The notes beneath the pieces are model-generated. The model was not told the origin of the DNA and did not search any database. It saw nothing but the letters and a program-made list of their open reading frames with translations. The position numbers and the translations under genes were made by a program. Shown piece after piece: positions 1-11,731 of a stretch of DNA of 64,000 nt (position 1 is its first letter; every line of letters starts with the position of its first letter). Source of the stretch: Taxillus chinensis (taxonomy: Eukaryota > Streptophyta > Magnoliopsida > Santalales > Loranthaceae); assembly GCA_023512835.1 (NCBI GenBank), contig CM042090.1, forward strand, positions 12,927,343 through 12,991,342, in the 5' to 3' direction.

Positions 1-31
1 TACACTATCATATCCTAAACCAGGTGCAACA

Positions 32-406
32 CTACATTGGTTTGTTTGCTACCATAGCCTTTCTTTTCTTGGGGATCTTGACAAACCTCCCTTTAGTTTT
101 GTCACCATATTTAGTAGAATCCTCCTTTAGCCAAAATTCAGCCGCAAATGGTTGTCCTTGTTCCATAATCTCAAACATGAGATTGTCTTGCATCCACATA
201 TAGCCCATCGTGCAAATCTTGCTCTGTGAAAAGAATTCCTTTCTACACCTTGGTACATGAGTGTTGTTTACGTTGTTGTAAGTGTCGCATCCATTGTCAA
301 CCATCTTGTTGATTAGGATCTGAATCTTGCCATTAACTTGCTCTAATACCAATTGTAAGTTCCAAACCAATCTAAAGGGGTGTGGGCAAATAGACATTTT
401 ACACAA
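32..406 (-). pseudogene. Unrecognised 124-codon frame after a primer-binding site; probable LTR-element internal region
   Basis: I do not recognise this protein. The frame reads downstream (minus strand) of a primer-binding-site-like motif at 340-351, so it is probably the start of the internal region of an LTR retroelement, not a host gene. The C-terminal part is lysine-rich (KTKGRFVKIPKKRKAM). An identical frame lies at 8273-8647 and a decayed, shortened trace at about 2935-3150. No gag zinc knuckle or polymerase motif is visible. It could instead be a non-coding open frame. Confidence 0.3.
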
Positions 407-1005
407 TCATTTGGGCTAAGATGTTTGATTTTAAAAGAAGAGTAGACGAATATACAATTACAAGAAGAGATTACAAATATAGTTTATATATGTTTCTTTC
501 TAACAAGAACAAAGCTTTAGATCCGTTAAATTACAAACTATAGCTTTTACACTTTTCAACAGATTAACTCGGAAGAGAAGTAGTGGTTATCAAAGATAGA
601 AATCACTATTTTGTAGAACTATTACAACTCAAACTCTAGGAACTCATTTACATAGATTGAAAACTCAAAAAGCCATTGTAACTAAACATATGTAATTCCT
701 ATATATACTACTCTTCAAAGCTCGTTATCTTCTGGCCTTCATCAATAAAGCAAATTCTTCTAATAAGACAAGAATGTTGGCCATTTCACATATTAATTTA
801 TCTTCTTCTAAACTAATGTAGCCGCATCACATTGATATGGTACCATAACGAGGTAACGATTGATAAGGTCAATCATTAAATGGCATCTCTTAGAATTGAA
901 CCGTCTCTTGCCTTCGAGATCTGAACCAATCATCTCATTATAAAAAAAGAGTATCTCACAATCAAAATGTAGAGACCCGTGTTTGATTTGGTCCATGATA
1001 TAGTC
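340..1005 (-). mobile_element. LTR-like stretch with adjacent tRNA primer-binding site (minus orientation)
   Basis: Read on the minus strand, TGGTATTAGAGC at 351-340 matches the initiator-Met-tRNA primer-binding site of plant LTR retrotransposons (usual form TGGTATCAGAGC) at 11 of 12 bases. The ~640 bases upstream of it (364-1005) contain a TATATATAG promoter-like motif near 700 and T-rich, polyadenylation-like DNA, as expected of a 5' LTR. I could not identify the TG end or a matching second LTR. The same arrangement recurs at 8581-9245. It also contains a 62-codon minus-strand open frame (808-996) that I do not recognise. Confidence 0.4.
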
Positions 1006-1009
1006 CTAA

Positions 1010-1666
1010 TCACCTGAATGATGATGTGATAATCAATGTGAGTACTTTGACAAGTGTTTGAGTGTGATTCCAAGTTGGAGTCTTGAAAAGCTTATTTGTG
1101 GACTTTCGGAGGTCTTTAAGTTGACCTTGTTTGTGATTTGTCATTTGAGGATGAACTCATTTGAATGATAATGTACTCGTCATTTCGAACATTTTGACGG
1201 TAATTAGGCTCAATTTGAAGTTCATGACCCTATGAGATCATTATTATTTTTGGTGTTTATTAATTAAAGAAACAGGCATAAACATAAATATGATAAAAAG
1301 AAAGAAAGTTTCCATGTTATGTTTCATTGGTTGCACGTTGGAGAGCTTGAGAGAGAGAGAAAGAGAAAGAAAGAGAAATAAAGAGTTAGCTTGATGCCTT
1401 CAATTTAAGGCGTTTCAAGCTGATTCGATTCATGAAATCATTCCAGGTAGCGGTGTTCCTAGCTTCTTACATAGATTATATACTTGGATATGCATGATTT
1501 CAATATGCTATAAGGTTAGCATGAACTCTAAGTTTTGTGAGAAAATCAAATTCTAGCATAAAACCTTTTCACAATCAACGGACACCGATCCAATTACTCT
1601 CTGTTCTTAGACCCGAAACAAGTCGATATATGATTTGAAGCAGGCATCAAGACAATGGTATCGAGC
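1010..1666 (+). mobile_element. LTR-like stretch with primer-binding site (plus orientation), copy 1
   Basis: At 1656-1666 the motif TGGTATCGAGC is a one-base-deleted version of the intact TGGTATCAGAGC at 9897-9908 in the other copy. The upstream ~640 bases would be its LTR. Only about 70 bases of internal region follow before the CACTA-like terminus at 1737, so the retroelement is broken. The LTR start is not resolved. Confidence 0.4.
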
Positions 1667-1736
1667 AAACAAACATACATTCCCGAAATCTCATGGAATT
1701 GTAGGTTGCTTTGATAGCTTAAGATTCAGGTGTTAA

Positions 1737-2106
1737 CACTACTAAAAAAATCTCAAAGAAGATGATTTTCAAAATGTCTTTATGAAAGTCTTCTTAGACT
1801 ATTATAAAATTAAAACAGACAAAAAACCATCTTAACTAGTTTATAAAATAAGAGATTTTTAAGCCAACTTTAAATAAATATTTAAAAGTTAATTAAAAAC
1901 CATTTTCAATCTAAATATTGTCTTCATATATGTATATATATATATATATATATATTGTATACATTTTCAAGACAACTATAAAATCATTTTATTTTAGTCA
2001 CTATTTTATCATATAAAAAACTATTTTATCACAAAAACCATCTTCAATATAAACATTCCCCAATATATAAAACTTGCAAAATAAATGATCATATGTTAAA
2101 ATAAAA
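1737..2106. mobile_element. Truncated left terminus of the CACTA-like element
   Basis: Same CACTACTAAAAAAA terminus as at 9979, preceded by the same TAA, then cut off after ~370 bases at the duplication junction. The truncation point coincides with the end of similarity between the two 2.1 kb copies. Confidence 0.6.
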
Positions 2107-3160
2107 AAACCCAAAACTGAACTTTTTGCCCACACAACCGTAAATATGCATAGTAAGTAATTAAATCTAGTGCGATTACTTAATTATTTTTAGCAAAAAA
2201 ACTTATAAATATATGGGATCAAGTCTGGCATATATATAAAAACCAAATGAATCGTATAGATTGAATTAAATATAATTTATTTATTTTTTAATTTTAATTT
2301 TTAAATATTCTTGATTAATTAGCATGCATGTCACTTGGTAAATTATTTAACTTAAAACTGCTTGTTTTTATTCTTTTTTTTTGGGTGTGTATTGCTGTAT
2401 ACTGTGTCATTTGTAAATTGTGAACACGCATTAAAAAGAATATGTAATTACTTTAAGAAAATAAAAGAGGAGAGCAAATTGCGCATATTAATAGTTTGTG
2501 TGGTACCTAAAACTATGTGGTTTTTGAACCTTCTATATGAAAAAAAAAATGAATTTATTTGGGAGTTTTTTTTTTAATATAAATCTGATTTCTCATTTAT
2601 CTCATGCACTTGCACCCCTTTCCCAATTTGACCACGACTTGGGGGAGGGAAGGTTAAATTTCTTTGATCAGAAAGACAAATTTCCGGCTTACAGTACAAA
2701 ATTTTCTGATCGAGTAGACAATTTGTCCACAGTTGAGCCTCAAAGGGACTGGTTCCGCCCCCCAGTTATGTTTGGACTATATTTTGATTTTCACTTTTAT
2801 TAGACTCTGTTTTTTTATATGAAAACCATGTGTCCTAGAATTATTATTTAGAAAGTTTTTAATTGTTTCTTTAATCATAAATATTTAAATTATTCTTTAA
2901 ACCATTTACAGGGAATTTCTTTTACCAGTTCAAGATCTACACTATCATATATATCCTAATTAACCAGGTGAAACACTACATTGGTTTGTTTGCCACCATA
3001 TATAGCCTTTCTTTTCTTGGGGATTTTAGTAGAATCCTTCTTAGCCAAAATCCTTCCATAATCTCAAACATGAGATTGTCTTGCATCCACATACATCCCA
3101 TCGTGCAAATCTTCCTCTGTGAAAAAGATTTATTTTCTACACCTTGTAATTAAACGAATA
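2106..3160. repeat. Older copy of the Y repeat and a decayed trace of the 2.1 kb block
   Basis: 2106-2935 matches 7430-8240 clearly but with many small indels, so this duplication is older than the 2.1 kb block. From about 2935 the sequence resembles the start of the 2.1 kb block (compare 3-160) but loses internal pieces and fades near 3160. Two open frames here (2362-2577 and 2537-2803) lack any recognisable motif and I do not call them genes. Confidence 0.7.
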
Positions 3161-3339
3161 ATAAAACTATGCGTAATATCATCTTGTCCGAGGCATAATT
3201 CAAAATCCTAAATCTAGCTGTCATCTGTGTTCTGTTCCCGCCACTCTCTCATCCATGTGTCTGTTTCTGGTTGGCCAAATAATAACAATAATAATTAAAA
3301 GAAAAAACACAAAACCAAAATAATAATTAAAAAACATTA

Positions 3340-3660
3340 GTCAACTCTCATCTCTCTCTCCCGATCTCCTTCTCCGGCGGTCCAAGCCTCGCCACCCCTA
3401 TTGCCCGATGGACAAACCGCTGCTCCACCTGACCAAGTCCTCTGCCACGCCGAAACCTCACCCAGCACTCCACATCTCCTTCCATGCCTACGACGCGCGC
3501 CCCCCTATGGCCGATCACATCAGCCTAAACTCGTCCATCTCCATAATCCCACAAAATCTGGGAGAAGGTCAGAAACCGGCCCAATTTTCCACCTCAATGA
3601 GCGGCGACAGCCATCCCTCCCCTGACGACGGCCATATTTATCTCTAAAACTCTTTCTTGT
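3340..3660 (+). other. GC-rich exon-like island inside the repeat array, copy 1
   Basis: An island clearly richer in GC than its surroundings. A CT-rich leader precedes ATG at 3408, which opens a 79-codon frame beginning MDKPLLHLTKSS. A paralogous island lies at 5410-5735, offset about 2.07 kb. The two differ by small indels that break frame correspondence after about 45 codons. I do not recognise the product. It could be a captured first exon with 5' leader or a repeat-borne promoter region. Confidence 0.35.
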
Positions 3661-3899
3661 TAATTCAGTAATTTTAGAAAATTTAGGCATACATTTGATA
3701 GAATTTATAACGAATAAGTCGTTATATATTATATGAACTCATCTGAATTAAACCGAGGTCCGGGATAGCTAGAGGACTCAAAAAAAAAAAAGTGCCTTCT
3801 GGTTGAGAAGATTGTGTTTGACCGATTGCACTCCTCATCTCACTTGAATTATTAATAATAATATAGACATAGGTATATATACACGGTTCTCTTTCTTTT

Positions 3900-5903
3900 T
3901 CTTTTTCTTTTTATTTTTAGATTTTGTTGCAAATAGTTTGAATTAGGGAATTTGGTCGTCCACGCAAATTCATCAAACCATGCCTCAAAAGACAAATGTT
4001 TTAAACCCAAAAAACAAAAAAAACGTACGCTAACCGTTAGACAATATATAGGACCAATATGTATATTTATATCTTTATGTAAAGGAGGGGGAGTCTATAA
4101 TTGTCTTTACGTATATTTATATCTTTAATTATATTTTATTCATTACAATTAACATCAATTGGTATATAGATAATAAACCCAAAACTGAACTTCTTGCCCA
4201 CACATAACCGTAAACATGCATAGTAAGTAATTAAATTTGCTGAGATTACTTAATTATTTTGTAGCAAAAACTTATAAATGGGAGAATATAAAAGTCTATT
4301 TGCAGTTACGTGGTATAGAAAATCTGTACATAACACTCTTTGACATTGGATTATTATAAATAAAAAATTTTAAAAAATAATAATATCAATTCAAAAATAT
4401 CTCTACGTGAATTATCTAAATATTGATATAGCATTACTCATATTGTGTTTGGTATATTATATGAACTCATATAAATTGTGAGTTAACCACATGTCCCCAG
4501 TTTTCCTTCTTTCTTTCTTTTTTATTTTTACTTTTAGATTTTGTTGCAAATAGTTTGAATTAGTGAATTTGGTCATGCAAATTCATCAAAACATGCCTCA
4601 AAAGACAAATGTTTTAAACCCAAAAAAAAACGTACGCTAACCGAGACAGGACCAATATGTATATTTATATCTTTATGTAAAAGAGGGGGAGTCTATAATT
4701 GTCTTTAAGTATATTTATATCTTTAATTATATTTTATTCATTATAACTAACATCAATGGTATATAGATAATAAACCCAAAAGTGAACTTTTTGCCCACAC
4801 ATAACCGTAAATATGCATAGTAAGTAATTAAATCTAGTGTGATTACTTAATTATTTTGTAGCAAAAAACATATAAATGGGATCAAGTCTGGCATATATAT
4901 AAAAACCAAATGAATCGTATAGATTGAATTAACTATAATTTATTTTTTCTTTAAATTTAATTTTTAAATATTCTTGATTAATTAGCATGCATGTCACTTG
5001 GTAAATTATTTAACTTAAAACTCCTTGTTTTTATTCTTTTTGTGTGTGTGCGCGTATTGTTGTATACTGTGTCATATATAAATTGTCAACAAGGATTAAA
5101 AGAATATGTAATTACTTTAAGAAAAGAAAGGAGAAGAGCAAATTGCGCTTATTAAAAGTTTGAGTGGTACCTAAAACTATGTGGTTTTGGAAGTTTTTTT
5201 AATATAAATCTCATTTCTCATGTGTAATATCATCTTGTCCGAGGCATACGTACACTATCAAGAAAAGAGAATATCCGGAATCGAACTCGAGAATAATTCA
5301 AATTCCTATATCTAGCTGTCGTCTGTTCTGTTCCCGCCACTCTCTTCCACGTGTCTATTTCTGATTGGTCAAATAATAGCAATAATAATTAAGAGAAAAA
5401 ACAGAAAACATTAGTCAACTCTCATCTCTCTCTCCTGTTCTCCTTCTCCGGCGGTCCAAGCCTCGCCACCCCTATTGCCCGATGGACAAACCGCTGCTCC
5501 ACCCGACCAAGTCCTCTGCCACGCCGAACCTCACCCAGCAGTCCACATCGCCTGCCATATATGCCTACGACGCGCGCCCCCCCGATCACATCAGCGTAAC
5601 CTCGTCCATCTCCATAATCCCACAAAATCTGGGAGAAGGTCAGAAACCGGCCCGATTTTCCACCTCGATGAGCGGCAACGGCCATCCCTCCCTGACGACG
5701 GCCATATTTATCTCTAAACTCTTTCTTGTTAATTCAGTAATTTTAGAAAATTTAGGCATAAATTTGATAGAATTTATAACGAATAAGTCGTTATATTATA
5801 TGAACTCATCTGGTTGGGTAGATTGTGTTTGACCGATTGCACTCCTCATCTCACTTGAATTATTAATAATAATATAGACAGGTATATATACCATCCACGG
5901 TTT

Positions 5904-5935
<32 letters not shown>

Positions 5936-7560
5936 TTTTTTAGATTTTGTTGCAATTTGCAAATAGTTTGAATTAGTGAATTTGGTCGTCCACGCAAATT
6001 CATCAAACCATGCCTCAATAGACAAATGTTTTAAACCCAAAAAACGTACGCTAACCGTTAGACAATATATATGACCAATATGTATATTTATATCTTTATG
6101 GAAAGGAGGGGGAGTCTATAATTGTCTTTAAGTATATTTATAGCTTTAATTATATTTTATTCATTATAATTAACATCAATGGTATATAGATAATAAACCC
6201 AAAACTGAATTTTCTGCCCACGCATAACCGTAAATATGCATAGTAAGTAATTAAATCTAGAGCGATTACTTAATTATTTTGTAGCAAAAACTTATAAATG
6301 GGAAAATGGAAAAGTCTATTTATAGTTAGGTCGGGTAAGAAATCCGGGCAAGAACACTCTCTCTCTTGTTAGATTAGTGTGAATAAAAAATTTTAAAAAG
6401 CAATAATATCAATCTAACAAGTAATGAAAATATCCTGCGTGGATTACCTGAATATAGCATTACTCATATTGTGTTTAGTATATTATATGAACTCATATGA
6501 ATTGTGGGTTAACCATAGGTCCCCAGTTTTCTTTCTTTCTTTCTTTTTTTTTTTATTTTTAGATTTTGTTGCAAATAGTTTGAATTAGTGAATTTGGTCC
6601 TTGCAAATTCATCAAAACATGCCTCAAAAGACAAATGTTTTAAACCCCAAAAAAAAAAAAAAAAAACGTACGCTAACCGTTAGACAATATATAGGACCAA
6701 TATGTATATTTATATCTTTATGTAAAAGAGGGGGAGTCTATAATTGTCTTTAAGTATATTTATATCTTTAATTACATTTTATTCATTATAATTAACATCA
6801 ATGGTATATAGATAATAAACCCAAAACTGAACTTTTTACCCACACAGCCGTAAATATGCATAGTAAGTAATTAAATCTAGAGCGATTACTTAATTATTTT
6901 GTAGCAAAAACTTATAAATGGGAAAATAGAAAAGTCTATTTGCAGTTAGGTCGTATAGGAAATTCATGCAAGAATACTCTCTCTACCGTTGAATTGATAT
7001 GAATAAAAAATTTTAAAAAACAGCAATATCATTAATCCAACAATAATGAAGATGCCTTGAACGGATTACCAGAATATAGCATTACTCATATTGTGTTTGG
7101 TATATTATATGAAATCATATGAATTGTGGGTTAACCACAGGTCCCCAGTTTTTTTTCTTCTTTCTTTTTTATTTTTATTTTTAGATTTTGTTGCAAATAG
7201 TTTGAATTAGTGAATTTGGTCCATGCAAATTCATCAAAACATGCCTCAAAAGACAAATGTTTTAAACCCAAAAAAAAAAAACGTGCACTAACCGTTAGAC
7301 AATATATAGGACCAATATGTATATCTATATGTTTATGTAAAGGAGGGGGAGTCTATAATTGTCTTTAAGTATATTTTTAGCTTTAATTATATTTTATTCA
7401 TTATAATTAACATCAATGGTATATAGATAATAAACCCAAAACTGAACTTTTTGCCCACATAACCGTAAATATGCACAGTAAGTAATTAAATCTAGTGCGA
7501 TTATTTATTTATTTTGTAGCAAAAACTTATAAATGGTATCAAGTCTGGCATTTATATAAA
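3900..7560. repeat. Array of ~620 bp tandem repeats within ~2.1-2.66 kb higher-order units
   Basis: The marker TTTTGTTGCAA starts near 3922, 4538, 5945, 6563 and 7186, giving steps of about 616, 1407, 618 and 623 bases. The marker CCCAAAACTGAA or close variants lies near 2110, 4190, 4778, 6198, 6823 and 7437. A third marker, GGGATCAAGTCTGGC or a close variant, lies near 2216, 4877 and 7537, exactly ~2660 bases apart. Each ~620 bp unit has a CTTT/T-rich tract, a conserved GGAGGGGGAGTCTATAATTG segment and AT-rich DNA. No coding is evident. Copies differ by several per cent, so the array is older than the 2.1 kb block. Confidence 0.8.
5410..5735 (+). other. GC-rich exon-like island inside the repeat array, copy 2
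   Basis: Paralogue of 3340-3660. ATG at 5482 opens a 116-codon frame whose first ~50 codons parallel the other copy (MDKPLLHPTKSS). The frame runs on into repeat DNA and is unlikely to be coding beyond the island. The flanking motif TTCCCGCCACTCTCT, about 90 bases upstream, is shared by both copies. Confidence 0.35.
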
Positions 7561-8272
7561 AACCAAATAAATCGTAGAGATTGAATTAACTATAATTTAT
7601 TTTTTCTTTAATTTAAAATTTTAAATATTCTTGATTAATTAGCATGTCACTTGGTAAATTATTTAACTTAAAACTGCTTGTTTTTATTATTTCTTTCTTT
7701 TGTGTGTGTATTGTTGTATACTGTGTGTAAATTGTGAACAAGCATTAAAAGAATATGTAATTACATTAAGAAAAGAAAGGAGAAGAGCAAATTGTGCATA
7801 TTAATATTTTGAGTAGTACCTAAAACTATATGGTTTTGAAACTTCTATATGAAAAGAAATGAATTTATTTGGAAGTTTTTTTAATATAAATCTCATTTCT
7901 CATTTATCTCATGCACTCGCACCCCGTTCCCAATTTGACCACGACTAGGGGGAGGGGGTGTTAAAATTTTTTGATCAGAAAGACAAATTTCCGGCTTACA
8001 ATACAAAATTGTCCGATCGAGTAGACAACTTTCCCCCCAGTTGAACCTCAAAGGGACTGGTTTTGCCCCCCGGCTATGTTTGGACTATGTTTTGATTTCC
8101 ACTTTTATTAGACTATTTTTTATATGAAAACCATGTGTCCCAGAATTATTATTTAGAAAGTTTTTAATTGTTTCCTTCATCATAAATATTTAAATTATTC
8201 TTTAAACCATTTACAAAGAATTTCTTTACCAGCTCAAGATCTACACTATCATATCCTAAACCAGGTGCAACA

Positions 8273-8647
8273 CTACATTGGTTTGTTTGCTACCATAGCC
8301 TTTCTTTTCTTGGGGATCTTGACAAACCTCCCTTTAGTTTTGTCACCATATTTAGTAGAATCCTCCTTTAGCCAAAATTCAGCCGCAAATGGTTGTCCTT
8401 GTTCCATAATCTCAAACATGAGATTGTCTTGCATCCACATATAGCCCATCGTGCAAATCTTGCTCTGTGAAAAGAATTCCTTTCTACACCTTGGTACATG
8501 AGTGTTGTTTACGTTGTTGTAAGTGTCGCATCCATTGTCAACCATCTTGTTGATTAGGATCTGAATCTTGCCATTAACTTGCTCTAATACCAATTGTAAG
8601 TTCCAAACCAATCTAAAGGGGTGTGGGCAAATAGACATTTTACACAA
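8273..8647 (-). pseudogene. Second copy of the unrecognised 124-codon frame
   Basis: Identical in translation to the frame at 32-406, inside the duplicated block. Identity reflects the recent age of the duplication and is not evidence of selection. The primer-binding-site-like motif precedes it at 8581-8592 on the minus strand. Confidence 0.3.
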
Positions 8648-9249
8648 TCATTTGGGCTAAGATGTTTGATTTTAAAAGAAGAGTAGACGAATATACAATT
8701 ACAAGAAGAGATTACAAATATAGTTTATATATGTTTCTTTCTAACAAGAACAAAGCTTTAGATCCGTTAAATTACAAACTATAGCTTTTACACTTTTCAA
8801 CAGATTAACTCAGAAGAGAAGTAGTGGTTATCAAAGATAGAAATCACTATTTTGTAGAACTATTACAACTCAAACTCTAGGAACTCATTTACATAGATTG
8901 AAAACTCAAAAAGCCATTGTAACTAAACATATGTAATTCCTATATATACTACTCTTCAAAGCTCGTTATCTTCTGCCTTCATCAATAAAGCAAATTCTTC
9001 TAATAAGACAAGAATGTTGGCCATTTCACATATTAATTTATCTTCTTCTAAACTAATGTAGCCGCATCACATTGATATGGTACCATAACGAGGTAACGAT
9101 TGATAAGGTCAATCATTAAATGGCATCTCTTAGAATTGAACCGTCTCTTGCCTTCGAGATCTGAACCAATCATCTCATTATAAAAAAAGAGTATCTCACA
9201 ATCAAAATGTAGAGACCCGTGTTTGATTTGGTCCATGATATAGTCCTAA

Positions 9250-9908
9250 TCACCTGAATGATGATGTGATAATCAATGTGAGTACTTTGACAAGTGTTTG
9301 AGTGTGATTCCAAGTTGGAGTCTTGAAAAGCTTATTTGTGGACTTTCGGAGGTCTTTAAGTTGACCTTGTTTGTGATTTGTCATTTGAGGATGAACTCAT
9401 TTGAATGATAATGTACTCGTCATTTCGAACATTTTGACAGTAATTAGGCTCAATTTGAAGTTCATGACCCTATGAGATCATTATTATTTTTGGTGTTTAT
9501 TAATTAAAGAAACAGGCATAAACATAAATATGATAAAAAGAAAGAAAGTTTCCATGTTATGTTTCATTGGTTGCACGTTGGAGAGCTTGAGAGAGAGAGA
9601 AAGAGAAAGAAAGAGAAATAAAGAGTTAGCTTGATGCCTTCAATTTAAGGCGTTTCAAGCTGATTCGATTCATGAAATCATTCCAGGTAGCGGTGTTCCT
9701 AGCTTCTTACATAGATTATATACTTGGATATGCATGATTTCAATATGCTATAAGGTTAGCATGAACTCTAAGTTTTGTGAGAAAATCAAATTCTAGCATA
9801 AAACCTTTTACAGAATCAACGGACACCGATCCAATTACTCTCTGTTCTTAGACCCGAAACAAGTCGATATATGATTTGAAGCAGGCATCAAGACAATGGT
9901 ATCAGAGC
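9250..9908 (+). mobile_element. LTR-like stretch with intact primer-binding site, copy 2
   Basis: Same unit as 1010-1666, here with a perfect TGGTATCAGAGC at 9897-9908, two bases after a CA that could end the LTR. The internal region is interrupted about 70 bases later by the CACTA-like end at 9979. No gag or pol coding follows in the window, so this is a remnant. Confidence 0.45.
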
Positions 9909-10348
9909 AAACAAACATACATTCCTGAAATCTCATGGAATTGTAGGTTGCTTTGATAGCTTAAGATTCAGGTGTTAACACTACTAAAAAAAATCTCAAA
10001 GAAGATGATTTTCAAAATGTCTTTATGAAAGTCTTCTTAGACTATTATAAAATTAAAACAGACAAAAAACCATCTTAACTAGTTTATAAAATAAGAGATT
10101 TTTAAGCCAACTTTAAATAAATATTTAAAAGTTAATTAAAAACCATTTTCAATCTAAATATTGTCTTCATATATGTATATATATATATATATATATATTG
10201 TATACATTTTCAAGACAACTATAAAATCATTTTATTTTAGTCACTATTTTATCATATAAAAAACTATTTTATCACAAAAACCATCTTCAATATAAACATT
10301 CCCCAATATATAAAACTTGCAAAATAAATGATCATATGTTAAAATAAA

Positions 10349-11730
10349 AGTATTTCATATATGTTCAATTCTAATAATATTCAAAATACATGTAATGGAA
10401 ATTAACATTTGTCGTAGTTACAAAACACATAATTTTGTATAAAAAAAATATTTGCATACAAAGGAATAAAAAAACAAATCTTCCATCAATTTATAACTGA
10501 AGCCTTTATAAAATAAGTGGCTTGTATTCAAAACTATATTCTCAAGTACACAAGTGATCACGCAAATAGTTCCCGAATTCCACCCTCATCTCATTCATAT
10601 AAACTCCTTTTTTGTATTCTCTGTCATCCTTAAACTGTAAGAAATTGTATAAGAAAAACATGAGATATGCATTCCCGTGTCAAAAGAGTTTCCTTATGAA
10701 TAAATAAATCTTTACTCTAGCAATTCTCATAAAATTAAAAACAAAAAATAATACCATATTATATATGTTGTAACCGGCCTTCGACCCCAAATATGAATAA
10801 GCTCCTAAGTCTATGACAAAGTTTGTAGGATATGTAACCTTCAGACAAACTTATAAATAAATTATTGCTACCATTTATTGATAAAAAAACTACAGTCCAA
10901 AATGAGAGGAACAAATAGTTGTAGTTGATAAAATGAAAAATGTAAAGACTTTGATGAAATAAAATAAAATGAATGTTCAAATAAAACTACTTAATTTAGT
11001 ATCTTTACAACGTAACAAAATAATTATTACCTAGTACATTTACAACATAAACTTTATCAAGCAAGAGCACTTTCATGCATTTCAAAAATCTTGAGGCCAA
11101 TTCAATAATTACACCATTTGATCTGAGCTACAAAAAGAAACAAGAAAGAAGATATTATATATTCATTTAAAATGGTTTATGGAGACAATTAAGTGGCTTA
11201 GAGATTTAGAGATAAGGAAACAAGCTTTGAAACTTCAACCCATATAGTACCCATAGAGTAATTGTAGAAATTGGACAATAATCTTCGGATAAACCGAATT
11301 GGAAACATGAAACACCATTGTGAGATAGAAGGTGAGAAGCATGCACAGATCAAAATCCCAAGGAATGGTGTATATCTCCGTCATCATATGCTTTCTTTTG
11401 TAGAAAATATTCCCATGACTTCAAGAAATTTAAATTTGAAAACCTCCACATGCTTCAATGCTTATCAAGTATTTAGTTCTTAATTCCTAGAAAGTATGGT
11501 CATATTCAGAAGCCTATGCATATTGAAAACTGATACAAAATCCAGAATGTCTTACTATAACCATAGTTCCTCTTTCACAGACCATCACATTCTCATTGCC
11601 TGCCAGCCTCACTTTTTCAACAGAGTTAACCATGACCTGCAATGCGCATGTTTGCCAATATACGAACAAAACCATGTGTTAAAACTTGTACTTTGAAGAT
11701 GTACGAATGATTTAAAACTTTTGGAGAAAA
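10349..11730. other. AT-rich interior of the CACTA-like element, no gene seen
   Basis: Low-complexity AT-rich DNA with short open frames on both strands (for example 10759-10980 minus and 11271-11483 plus). None has a recognisable domain, credible splice structure or codon bias. Confidence 0.5.
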
Positions 11731-11731
11731 C

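Larger units (their letters stand above)
1..2106. repeat. Left copy of a ~2.1 kb near-identical direct duplication
   Basis: This block matches 8242-10348 with only about ten single-base or one-base indel differences that I could find by eye (for example near 733, 1198, 1590, 1663 and 1750). Match ends abruptly near 2106, where the sequence switches to a motif otherwise found near 7430. The window starts inside the block, so the true left end is not seen. The simplest reading is the tail of one unit of an ~8.24 kb tandem duplication whose next unit is about 2106-10348. Confidence 0.9.
8242..10348. repeat. Right copy of the ~2.1 kb near-identical direct duplication
   Basis: Second copy of 1-2106, at an offset of 8240-8242 bases. 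It includes the same minus-strand open frames, both LTR-like stretches, the (TA)n tract and the first ~370 bases of the CACTA-like terminus. Beyond 10348 the sequence continues smoothly into the body of that element, so this copy keeps the original context and the left copy is truncated. Confidence 0.9.

Noticed and set aside
1925..1960. (TA)n tracts at ~1930 and ~10180 as possible origin or regulatory sites
   Set aside because: Ordinary AT microsatellites inside duplicated transposon DNA, with no supporting motif.
3900..7560. CRISPR-like or bacterial-type repeat array
   Set aside because: Units are ~620 bp, imperfect and AT-rich, without short identical repeats and unique spacers; this is a plant tandem repeat.
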